A stretch of DNA of 39,402 nucleotides from Clostridiales bacterium (GTDB lineage Bacteria; Bacillota; Clostridia; Christensenellales; Borkfalkiaceae), in NCBI GenBank assembly GCA_015055545.1, contig SVHY01000017.1, forward strand, positions 1 through 39,402. Reading direction: 5' to 3'. Both the position numbers and the translations under genes were made by a program. Positions 1 to 6,484 of this stretch are shown here, piece by piece. How positions within the stretch are numbered: position 1 is the first letter of the stretch; each line of letters opens with the position of its first letter. Below the pieces are notes generated by a model. The model saw nothing but the letters and a program-made list of their open reading frames with translations. It had not been told where the DNA came from and searched no databases.

Positions 1-965
1 GGCTTTGTTGCGGTGATATTTTCCAGCGTTACGTTGGAAATAGACCCGATTTCTCTGCCCGCAGGACCGCGCATACGACTACCCAAATAAATGAATATAG
101 GTGCGTTGACGTTGCGCATGTTCACGTTGCGAATGGTAATGCCGTCGATCACCGCACCGTCTACGCTTTCAATGGCAATGCCCGAAATACGCGTTTCGTA
201 CACTTCAATATTTTCCATTAAAATATTCTTAAATCCGCCGTTCGTTTCCGTACCGAATTTAAGCGCGTTACAACGGCTCTTTACCTTACAATCCCAAACG
301 TGGATATCTTCGCAAATGCCAAGGCAGTTGAGCGTATACGAGCTTTTGAACACAATCCCGTCGTCGCCCGTTTCGATATCGCAATCGTGGATACGCACGT
401 TTTTCGAGTTATCGGGCGAAATACCGTCGATATACACGCGCATTTTGATATCGTAAACATCCACGTTCTCACAGCCCGCGAAGTAAATCGCCAAATCGGT
501 CGTGTTATTGATTTCCAAACCGCTAATTTCCACGTTCTTGCAATACTTCAACGCTATCGTTTTCGCGCCCCTATGCACAAGCTCACGCACGTTGTCCTCG
601 TCCCACACCGAACGCATATCGATTTTACCTTTACCGAAAATCGCAATATTTTCGCAATCGAGAGCCACAAACATGGAAGTATTGAAAAAGCTGTGCGACG
701 CGTCCTGATAAAGCGGATAATCCACGGGTTCGTGCGGGCAATAATCGTAGAAATTCAAACTACCCAGCACCTCCGCGCCCTCTTGGATTTCAACGCGCAC
801 GTTGCTCTTTAAAAACACCGTGGAGAGCACGAATTTTCCCGCAGGGAAGTATACCTTACCGCCGCCGTACGCCGCGCATACGTCGATTGCCCGTTGTACC
901 GCCGCGGTACTCAGCGTTTCGCCGTCCGCCACCGCGCCGAATTTTAATACGTTATATTCTTTCAT
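1..965 (-). CDS. Glycoside hydrolase family 28 (polygalacturonase-like), 3' end outside window
   Basis: The reading frame stays open from ATG at 965 to the window edge (about 321 residues), so the C-terminus is missing; GH28 enzymes usually have 400-500 residues. It has the right-handed beta-helix style of pectin-active enzymes: an N-terminal NVLKFGAVADG start as in pectate-lyase-superfamily proteins, then the GH28 signature DGISPDNSKNV followed by ETGDDGIVFKS, which carries the two adjacent catalytic aspartates. The usual GHG histidine motif is replaced by ALKFGTETNGG, as in several bacterial GH28 subfamilies. No signal peptide is visible, so it is probably cytoplasmic and acts on imported oligogalacturonides or related sugars (inference). 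The SD GAGGAG overlaps the stop of the preceding gene, so it is the last visible gene of the operon starting at 2558. Confidence 0.85.
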   Translation of the reverse strand, partial: MKEYNVLKFGAVADGETLSTAAVQRAIDVCAAYGGGKVYFPAGKFVLSTVFLKSNVRVEIQEGAEVLGSLNFYDYCPHEPVDYPLYQDASHSFFNTSMFVALDCENIAIFGKGKIDMRSVWDEDNVRELVHRGAKTIALKYCKNVEISGLEINNTTDLAIYFAGCENVDVYDIKMRVYIDGISPDNSKNVRIHDCDIETGDDGIVFKSSYTLNCLGICEDIHVWDCKVKSRCNALKFGTETNGGFKNILMENIEVYETRISGIAIESVDGAVIDGITIRNVNMRNVNAPIFIYLGSRMRGPAGREIGSISNVTLENITATK

Positions 966-975
966 AGTTATCTCC

Positions 976-1329
976 TCATGCTAATCCGTAAGCCAAAACG
1001 ATACGCACGTTTGCGTCGAAAATATTCCGAACGAAAATACGCACCGCTTCGCTTGTCGTCTTGTCTATTTTGTTGCCCTCAAAGCTTTTGAGCATGGTTA
1101 CGGCAGCGTTGAAATTTTTATAGATGATTTGCGCGTCCTCTTCAATCGCCGTGTAAGCATCTTCCGTGCCGTTATGCTGAATTTCGTACATCTTTTCGAC
1201 GGTGTCGTTCATATCGGACAAAATTTCCGTATTACCCGTTTTCAACAGCTCCGCCGCTTGATGATTTAAATCGCAAAGCAGCGCAATAAAGTTTTGTAGC
1301 GTTTCGTTCCCTTCAAGCTCGGTTGCCAT
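976..1329 (-). CDS. Small helical protein of unknown function (117 aa)
   Basis: I do not recognise a family. The protein is acidic and predicted largely alpha-helical, without signal peptide or membrane segment. Its ATG overlaps the stop codon of the UDP-sugar pyrophosphorylase gene by one base (TAATG arrangement), and the next gene starts ten bases after its own stop, so it is translated as part of a tightly coupled three-gene operon. The pattern of hydrophobic residues suggests a helical bundle, perhaps a regulatory or adaptor partner of the pyrophosphorylase, but that is only inference from position. Coding status is well supported by the couplings at both ends. Confidence 0.75.
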   Translation of the reverse strand: MATELEGNETLQNFIALLCDLNHQAAELLKTGNTEILSDMNDTVEKMYEIQHNGTEDAYTAIEEDAQIIYKNFNAAVTMLKSFEGNKIDKTTSEAVRIFVRNIFDANVRIVLAYGLA

Positions 1330-2558
1330 TACAGTTCCACTCCGTTCAGTTTCAAAAGCTCACGCGCGCTTTCCACGCTGTCCACGCCCGTCTTGTTCTT
1401 AATGGGCGCAAATTCCTTTTCACGCACCACCTCAAAAGGCAAAACGCTGTCCATAGGCTTAATCAAATCCACCGCAAGCGTTTCAAACTTCTTGCCGTTT
1501 TCCTTTTCGGGCTTACGCGTTACGCCGTCCTCGCAAAGGCACTCGATTTTCTTTTCTACGATATGCACGGGAATCTTCTTGTTCACGATTTCTTCCAACT
1601 GGGACAAACGGAACAAATAGTTCATAATCGCGCCGTAGCAATACGCCAAATCCCCGTTTTCGTCCTTTTGGTTCGCCATTTCGTCCGTCAGTTCGTAATA
1701 TTCAATAATATCGGGTTTATCGCCGTCCATGCACAAAACGCCCACCTTTTCGTACGGGTTGGTTTTGCAGATAACTTTCGCGCCGCAATTCACGCCGCTA
1801 TCAATCGTCGCACCGACGAATACGGGGTCGGCTATGCGTTGCAAGACGTTATCCACCGCGTAGATGTTCAACCATTCCACACCGCGCTTATGCAAATCCT
1901 CGCCAAGCCCCGCGCGGACAAGCGAACCGAACCAACCGCCGTTACCGTTGGGCGAAAGCGCGGGCGTGTCTTTCGTTTCCAAGAAGATTTTACCGTTGAA
2001 ATCTACCGCGGGCGCCATATCCTGTTTGAAGAATTTCACTTCCGATTCGGGATATCCGAAGAAGTTATGTTCTTTCCAAAAGCTCGTCGTTTGCGCGTGG
2101 TTTTTATCGCTGGTCATGATATATAAAGGCACGATAGCGCCGCATTTTGCGTTAACTTCTGCCAAGTTCTTCATTTGTTGTTCAAAAATATACAAAGGCT
2201 TGGTAACGCCGATATCGTACGCACCTTTCGGACCGTCCACGCCCAAGCGCGTACCCATACCGCCCGCAAGCAACACGGCAGCCACTTTACCAGCCTTAAT
2301 CGCCTCCACGCCGATTTTTTCAAATTCCGCTCTACGCGCAGAAATTGCGCTTTGGCGTAAGCCCTTAATCGGGCGAATATCTCTACCCTTACCGCTCATA
2401 TCCACGGGGTTTTTGAGCGCGTCTTCAAAATCCCAACTGATATTTTCAATCGCATCTAAAAGTTTTTCTTTCCCCGCCGCGTCTAATTCGTCGTAGTAGG
2501 AAAGCAGTTGCATTTGGTCTTTTTCCGTTAAAAGCGCTTTTGCCTGTTCGTAGGTCAT
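1329..2558 (-). CDS. UDPGP type 1 family UDP-sugar pyrophosphorylase
   Basis: This is a nucleotidyltransferase of the eukaryotic-type UDP-GlcNAc/UDP-glucose pyrophosphorylase family (UTP + sugar-1-phosphate gives UDP-sugar + PPi). The nucleotide-binding motif LAGGMGTRLG followed by PKGAYDIG lies near residue 95-120, and the sugar-binding region contains SPNGNGGWFGSL and YAVDNVLQRIADP. Length (409 aa) fits bacterial members of the family. An upstream ATG at 2570 is possible, but the SD-like AAGGATGG touches it directly and is correctly spaced only for the ATG at 2558, so I chose the latter. Substrate (GlcNAc, GalNAc or glucose) cannot be told. It leads the operon with the small helical protein and GH28 enzyme and has its own promoter at 2591-2619. 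Confidence 0.9.
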   Translation of the reverse strand: MTYEQAKALLTEKDQMQLLSYYDELDAAGKEKLLDAIENISWDFEDALKNPVDMSGKGRDIRPIKGLRQSAISARRAEFEKIGVEAIKAGKVAAVLLAGGMGTRLGVDGPKGAYDIGVTKPLYIFEQQMKNLAEVNAKCGAIVPLYIMTSDKNHAQTTSFWKEHNFFGYPESEVKFFKQDMAPAVDFNGKIFLETKDTPALSPNGNGGWFGSLVRAGLGEDLHKRGVEWLNIYAVDNVLQRIADPVFVGATIDSGVNCGAKVICKTNPYEKVGVLCMDGDKPDIIEYYELTDEMANQKDENGDLAYCYGAIMNYLFRLSQLEEIVNKKIPVHIVEKKIECLCEDGVTRKPEKENGKKFETLAVDLIKPMDSVLPFEVVREKEFAPIKNKTGVDSVESARELLKLNGVEL

Positions 2559-2590
2559 GATAAATACCATCCTTTTTTTATCTTATCAAT

Positions 2591-2619
2591 ATTCTATCAA
2601 ATTTACGCGTGAAAAGCAA
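2591..2619 (-). promoter_or_regulatory. Sigma-A promoter of the UDP-sugar pyrophosphorylase operon
   Basis: Minus strand -35 TTGCTT (2614-2619), 17-base spacer, -10 TAGAAT (2591-2596). It is back-to-back with the plus-strand promoter at 2677-2705. Confidence 0.7.
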
Positions 2620-2676
2620 GTTTTTGGAAGTATGTTTTACTAAATATTCTTATCCGTTTTTATGGTATTCTTTCAC

Positions 2677-2705
2677 TTTACAATCGCGCGAAAATATGCT
2701 ATACT
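2677..2705 (+). promoter_or_regulatory. Promoter placing the transcription start at the ATG (leaderless candidate)
   Basis: -35 TTTACA (2677-2682), 17-base spacer, -10 TATACT (2700-2705). Only six bases (all but one T) separate the -10 from the ATG at 2712, so the expected start of transcription is the start codon itself. There is no SD sequence in front of the gene. Confidence 0.65.
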
Positions 2706-2711
2706 GTTTTT

Positions 2712-3119
2712 ATGAAACACAAAAGCAAAAACCAAGGCGCGTTCTACCGTCTAAAACGTTGGTGGCTCGGGCTATCCTTTCCTCTCTATTGCAAAGCGCA
2801 CGGCGTAAAACAATATCAAGGCGCAATCGTACAGAGCGTGCAGGGCGACGAATTACAAATCGTCCACCGCGCCAAGCACGGTTTTCCGTATAACGTATAC
2901 GTCTATTCCAAACCGCTCAACTGCGTACTTGGATATTTAGACGAATATTTAAGCAAAAAGCTCGTCAAGCTCTTTGGCAAAGGCTTTTGCCGCGACGCGT
3001 TCGTGGAAACGATCACGGGCGGCGGCGCGTATCCATATTACGGCTGTAATATCCGTATTTTGGAAAGCATGTCTTTTATGGAAGATTGCGAAGATTTTTC
3101 CGCTCTGCGCGGCGAATAA
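2712..3119 (+). CDS. HIRAN-like small protein (135 aa), possibly translated from a leaderless mRNA
   Basis: The central part (about residues 35-95) resembles a HIRAN domain, a DNA-end-binding beta fold found fused to helicases and nucleases: a GDELQIV strand, a turn, VYVYSKPLNCVLGYL and a following helix with LVKLFGKGF. The usual HIRAN N-x-x-D-x-x-A motif is not clearly present, so the family call is tentative. The N-terminus is basic (MKHKSKNQ) and contains RLKRWWLGLSFPLYC; the C-terminus is acidic. No alternative in-frame start with an SD exists downstream, and the only ATG lies where transcription should start. It is monocistronic, bounded by its promoter and the bidirectional terminator at 3122-3152. 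Confidence 0.65.
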   Translation: MKHKSKNQGAFYRLKRWWLGLSFPLYCKAHGVKQYQGAIVQSVQGDELQIVHRAKHGFPYNVYVYSKPLNCVLGYLDEYLSKKLVKLFGKGFCRDAFVETITGGGAYPYYGCNIRILESMSFMEDCEDFSALRGE

Positions 3120-3121
3120 GT

Positions 3122-3152
3122 AAAAACGAACCTTGTCGCAAGGTTCGTTTTT
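3122..3152. terminator. Bidirectional intrinsic terminator
   Basis: A perfect 13-bp stem (3122-3134 with 3140-3152) and a five-base loop, with A-tract on one side and T-tract on the other. It separates the convergent genes ending at 3119 (plus) and 3156 (minus). Confidence 0.85.
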
Positions 3153-3155
3153 CGT

Positions 3156-3749
3156 TTAGAAATCGTATTCTTCGTCTTTGGGTTTCTTTTTGACGGGCGG
3201 TTTTTTGGGTTTTTCGTTTGCCGCATTCGGCATGACTTTCGCCATCATTTGCGCCGTCCAAGCCGCTTGACGGGCGAGCTTTTCTTCTTCCGCGTGGTCC
3301 ATTTGTCCTAAAATCGTACCCTTGAAATCGTCCGCGCTACGGATTTTGTCTTCAATCCGATTACATTCCGTCGTTATACGGATTTTATTCGTATTAAAAA
3401 TCCTACCCCAAAAGGTCGTTTTTACGTACACGTCCACGATTTTATTGAGCGGCGCATCCAACGCTTGCGTGCTAAACACACCCTTTTTATGTATCACGCG
3501 CTTATTCGTCAACACGAACTCCACGCGCGTAAATTTCACCGACTTTACGAACGCAACCAAAAACGCGATTGCAGGCAACGCGCACAGCCCCAGCCCAAGC
3601 GTTTGATAACCAAGCGCAATAGCGGCAACGGGCGCGGCTATCAATAACACGGTGAGCGTCCACCAACCGATAAGCCCCCAATTATCTCGTCTTGCTTTTT
3701 CCACAATCAGTTCGTTTTCGTATAAATGCTTTTCAACGTAGCGACCCAT
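3156..3749 (-). CDS. Bacterial PH-domain (bPH2/YdbT-type) membrane protein
   Basis: A 197-residue protein with two adjacent transmembrane helices (about residues 24-46 and 50-70) followed by a bacterial PH-like domain with the typical signature FVLTNKRVIHKKGVFS and PLNKIVDVYVK, then a charged tail rich in KKPP and ending DEEYDF. Proteins of this type sit in the cytoplasmic membrane; their function is mostly unknown, with links to envelope stress. It starts with a good SD (AAGGAG, seven bases from ATG) and has a consensus promoter at 3768-3796. Monocistronic. Family assignment is secure, function is not. Confidence 0.85.
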   Translation of the reverse strand: MGRYVEKHLYENELIVEKARRDNWGLIGWWTLTVLLIAAPVAAIALGYQTLGLGLCALPAIAFLVAFVKSVKFTRVEFVLTNKRVIHKKGVFSTQALDAPLNKIVDVYVKTTFWGRIFNTNKIRITTECNRIEDKIRSADDFKGTILGQMDHAEEEKLARQAAWTAQMMAKVMPNAANEKPKKPPVKKKPKDEEYDF

Positions 3750-3767
3750 AATTTTCTCCTTTCTTCT

Positions 3768-3796
3768 ATTGTAGCGGAAACGGAAGAAAATGTCAA
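3768..3796 (-). promoter_or_regulatory. Sigma-A promoter of the PH-domain gene
   Basis: -35 TTGACA (3791-3796), 17-base spacer, -10 TACAAT (3768-3773), about 18 bases before the ATG. Confidence 0.8.
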
Positions 3797-3837
3797 TATC
3801 TTTTTTCGGTTTTTTTCGCGGCTTTCTAGAAAAAGTT

Positions 3838-4425
3838 TTATTTTTCCGTCGAAAAAGGTCGCGACGAGCCGCCCAGCGTGCGTTTGGTTGCCAAAAACAC
3901 GCGATATAAGGGCATAAATAACAGCGAAACGGAAATTGCCGCGTTGATCGTTTGCGGAATCATAAACGGCAAAGACGCCGTGAAATACAACCTCGTCGCT
4001 TTCTTGGAATACCCGTACCAAACGGGCGTTAAAATATTATCGATAAGCGAAAAACAAACCGTACCCACGCACGCCAAAAGCACAATCCAAAGCAAAATGC
4101 GTTGGGGCGGTTTTTTCGTCCGTCCAAGCAGTCCGAACGCAAGCGTTAGCAGGTTATAATAAACGAGATACAGCACCAAAACGGTGGGATAGAACCCGAA
4201 CACAAGCTGTCTAACTAGCGCGAACGCCGTCGCCGCCGTCATACCCCGACCACAGCCGTACACGTACGCATATGATACGAACAGCACGGTAACAAGCTCC
4301 ACCCCAGGGATTGCCGAGAAGACGACTTGCGCCGCGATAACGAGCGCGACGAACACGGCAAGATAGGCACATTCCTTTGCGGAACGCGCCCTGCCTGTTT
4401 TCAGTTTCTTGCCGTTTTGAAACAT
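3838..4425 (-). CDS. ECF-type transporter S component, probably for cobalamin
   Basis: A 195-residue integral membrane protein with about six hydrophobic segments and the small-residue pattern AVFVALVIAAQVVFSAIPG in the first helix, the part by which S components dock on the shared EcfT subunit. The second gene of a two-gene unit, 18 bases after the DUF4430 lipoprotein gene, with its own SD (AAGGA). The unit lies behind a cobalamin riboswitch, which is the main reason to propose B12 (or a corrinoid precursor) as substrate; the protein alone would only support substrate-specific component of an ECF importer. No EcfA/EcfT genes are in the window, so it would use a shared energising module encoded elsewhere (inference from group II ECF systems). 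Confidence 0.8.
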   Translation of the reverse strand: MFQNGKKLKTGRARSAKECAYLAVFVALVIAAQVVFSAIPGVELVTVLFVSYAYVYGCGRGMTAATAFALVRQLVFGFYPTVLVLYLVYYNLLTLAFGLLGRTKKPPQRILLWIVLLACVGTVCFSLIDNILTPVWYGYSKKATRLYFTASLPFMIPQTINAAISVSLLFMPLYRVFLATKRTLGGSSRPFSTEK

Positions 4426-4443
4426 TCTCTGTTAATCCTTATA

Positions 4444-4914
4444 TCAATAAGTCCAAGCGTCGTACGACCAAATATAGTATTCGCCCGACTTCACCACCAA
4501 CGAACTTGCGCCAAGCGCGGCTTGTCCGTACGTTTCGCCGTTATATTCCACCGTTCCGTAATCGGTCGTAGAAAATTCTTCGTCGGACGTGTACAGCATC
4601 CAGCTATGCCCCGAATTTCCCGAAGATTCTTCCGCTTTGCCGTTGATAGAAATGATATACGCACCGTACGTGCTTTCCTGCACTTCAAATTCGATTTTGC
4701 CTTCTTCTTTGAGTTTGGTGAGCGCGCTGAGCGCGGTTGCACCCTCTTCCGCTTCGTTCACTTTCATAACGATAAGCGTTTCCGTCACTTTTTCCAAATC
4801 CACCGATTTGGTTTGCGCTTTGGGGTCTGCTTCTTCTTTGCAAGCAAATAGACAGCATACGGACATAATCACCGTAAGAAAAAGAGTGAAAATAGTTGAT
4901 AATTTACGTTTCAT
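4444..4914 (-). CDS. DUF4430 (transcobalamin C-terminal-like) lipoprotein
   Basis: The N-terminus is a lipoprotein signal peptide with lipobox LFAC, so Cys25 would be lipidated and the protein anchored outside the membrane. The remaining 130 residues fit DUF4430, a domain related to the C-terminal cobalamin-binding domain of transcobalamin and intrinsic factor: a glycine- and serine-rich stretch with GHSWMLYTSDEEF, then a C-terminal YYIWSYDAWTY. First gene after the cobalamin riboswitch and attenuator (SD AAGGAG, eight bases from ATG). The likely role is capture of cobalamin at the surface and delivery to the S component encoded by the next gene. That role follows from riboswitch plus domain relationship and is not shown by the sequence alone. 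Confidence 0.85.
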   Translation of the reverse strand: MKRKLSTIFTLFLTVIMSVCCLFACKEEADPKAQTKSVDLEKVTETLIVMKVNEAEEGATALSALTKLKEEGKIEFEVQESTYGAYIISINGKAEESSGNSGHSWMLYTSDEEFSTTDYGTVEYNGETYGQAALGASSLVVKSGEYYIWSYDAWTY

Positions 4915-4927
4915 AATAAAACTCCTT

Positions 4928-4964
4928 AAAAAAAATTTTGCCTATCCAAAAGGGTAGGCAAAAA
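4928..4964 (-). terminator. Rho-independent terminator of the cobalamin riboswitch (expression platform)
   Basis: On the minus strand a GCCTACCC-loop-GGATAGGC hairpin (one C-A mismatch) extended by TTTTG/CAAAA is followed by eight Ts that run into the SD AAGGAG of the lipoprotein gene. It suggests control by premature termination when B12 is bound. Confidence 0.8.
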
Positions 4965-5014
4965 AGCACGTGTTTAAAAACGTCCGTACGCGACGTTTTT
5001 TACGTTTTTTCCGC

Positions 5015-5205
5015 TTCCCCTCGGAATCCGTAATCTCTAAAACGCACGGCAGGTCTACCGACTTACAACGCTTCGTATGCGTTTCATCGCATACATGCCC
5101 CTATCCTTCCCACTTTCGCAGTGAATAAAGGCAAAGCGTTCTTACGGTTGCGGGGGCAGTGGAGCAATTCTTTCGAGTTCTCTCTTCCCTATTATTCGAC
5201 TTTTC
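5015..5205 (-). ncRNA. Cobalamin riboswitch (B12 element)
   Basis: Read on the minus strand, the region contains the hallmark blocks of the class in the right order: AATAGGGAAG near 5190, CTGCCCCCGCAACCGT near 5150, CACTG with AAAGTGGGAAGG near 5115, a variable hairpin with ATGCG/CGCAT, and the B12 box AGTCGGTAGACCTGCC at 5048-5063. A terminator hairpin follows before the DUF4430 lipoprotein gene. The riboswitch binds adenosylcobalamin or a related cobalamin and would shut off the uptake genes when B12 is plentiful. Boundaries are approximate. Confidence 0.93.
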
Positions 5206-5242
5206 AAAAAGTCAAACCGTACGCTCGTATTCTATTGAATCT

Positions 5243-5248
5243 ATTATA
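5243..5248 (-). promoter_or_regulatory. -10 element of the cobalamin riboswitch transcript
   Basis: TATAAT on the minus strand, about 40 bases ahead of the first conserved riboswitch block. No good -35 is seen at 16-18 bases; a CCGTTT/AAACGG dyad (5263-5268 and 5281-5286) covers the place where it would be. Confidence 0.55.
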
Positions 5249-5318
5249 CGACTTTTTTCCGTCCGTTTATATCACTTAACAAACGGAAAAACATAACAAA
5301 ACAAACATTTTAACCAAA

Positions 5319-6221
5319 TCAAAGGCTTGCGTGCAGTTGTTCTCTCGTCGTTTTGGACATCCAGCAGCAAGAAACGGAGTTGGGACCTACGTGTGAACCG
5401 ATAACGGGACCCATAATGGTAATTTCCACTTGCACGCCGTACGTCTTTTCAATGAGCGCGGCAAGTTCGTTTGCGCCGCTTTCGTTATCCGTATGCACGA
5501 CGATGACGATATTTTTCTCGTCTATGCCCGCTTTTGCGATATGGTCGATTACGCGCGCATACGCCTTTTTCAAGCCCTTACATTTTTCCAAAACGGTGAG
5601 TTTTCCGTCTTTATCGAACGCAAGCATAGGCTTGATATTGAGCATCGTGCCTATTGCCGCACTAACGGCGGAAACTCTGCCTCCCTTTTTGAGATAGAAC
5701 AAATCGGCGGGAATAATACAGTGCTGGATATTATTGCGCACGTTCATTAAATAATCGTACGTATCCTTTGCGGACATACCGTTATCTCTGCAATCAGCGG
5801 CAAGTCCAACGAGCATACCCTGCCCCACCGTCGCCGTCAAGGGGTCAACCGCGTAGACGTTGAAATCGGGATATTCCTTTTTCACGTCCGCCGCCGCCTG
5901 CACCGTTATGGTAATGGTGTTGGCGAGCCCTGACGAAATCATGAAATGCAAAACGTCTTTCACGCCCGCTTTCGCCATTTTCGTAAAATGCTCCACGTGC
6001 GCGTCGTAGTTCAGTTTCGCCGTACGCGGGAAATAATTTTCGCGCACTTTGTTATAAAAAGCAACGTATTCTTGTTGCGTAGAAAAATCGTCCACGCCCT
6101 CTTCTATCTTTCCGTCCTTTTCCAAAGTAAACGTCAACGGCACGAACCAGATATTCCGTTTTTGCACGTATTCCTTTTTCAAATCGGACGTAGAATCGGT
6201 GGAAACCGCAAACAAAGCCAT
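5319..6221 (-). CDS. DegV family fatty-acid-binding protein (FakB-like)
   Basis: A full-length (300 aa) DegV-fold protein. Family motifs: STDSTSDL at the N-terminus, HFMISSGLANT in the lipid-binding region, LFYLKKGGRVS and GPVIGSHVGPNSV near the C-terminus. FakB proteins hold a fatty acid while FakA phosphorylates its carboxyl group so that it can enter phospholipid synthesis; no FakA is in the window. The frame extends upstream to 6314, but the SD AAGGAG lies eight bases before the ATG at 6221, and the promoter -10 and -35 lie inside the extension, which settles the start. Monocistronic, divergent from the phosphohexomutase gene. Confidence 0.93.
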   Translation of the reverse strand: MALFAVSTDSTSDLKKEYVQKRNIWFVPLTFTLEKDGKIEEGVDDFSTQQEYVAFYNKVRENYFPRTAKLNYDAHVEHFTKMAKAGVKDVLHFMISSGLANTITITVQAAADVKKEYPDFNVYAVDPLTATVGQGMLVGLAADCRDNGMSAKDTYDYLMNVRNNIQHCIIPADLFYLKKGGRVSAVSAAIGTMLNIKPMLAFDKDGKLTVLEKCKGLKKAYARVIDHIAKAGIDEKNIVIVVHTDNESGANELAALIEKTYGVQVEITIMGPVIGSHVGPNSVSCCWMSKTTREQLHASL

Positions 6222-6252
6222 GTTCTTGCTCCTTACTTGATATTCTTTTATG

Positions 6253-6281
6253 ATTATATCACAAAACTCGTAGCCCGTCAA
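6253..6281 (-). promoter_or_regulatory. Sigma-A promoter of the DegV gene
   Basis: -35 TTGACG (6276-6281), 17-base spacer, -10 TATAAT (6253-6258) with TG one base upstream (extended -10). Confidence 0.88.
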
Positions 6282-6424
6282 GATTTTCTTACGGATTTTA
6301 TAAAATTTTGTCATTTGTCCTTATTACAAACACCCGTTTTCGACAAGCTTGTAAAAACGGACGTGGAAAAAGCAATTTTTTTTCATTCCAACCGAAAATT
6401 TTAAAGATTTTTTTCTTAAAAGAC

Positions 6425-6453
6425 TTGAAAAAATACTTTTAATCCGTTATAAT
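6425..6453 (+). promoter_or_regulatory. Sigma-A promoter of the phosphohexomutase-transketolase operon
   Basis: -35 TTGAAA (6425-6430), 17-base spacer, -10 TATAAT (6448-6453). SD AAGGAA lies about nine bases ahead of the ATG at 6485. Confidence 0.85.
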
Positions 6454-6484
6454 AGAAGTATCAATAGATAAGGAATGCAAAACT

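Noticed and set aside
1323-2126. Plus-strand frame of 267 codons opposite the UDP-sugar pyrophosphorylase
   Set aside because: Antisense shadow with the same biased composition and no start signals.
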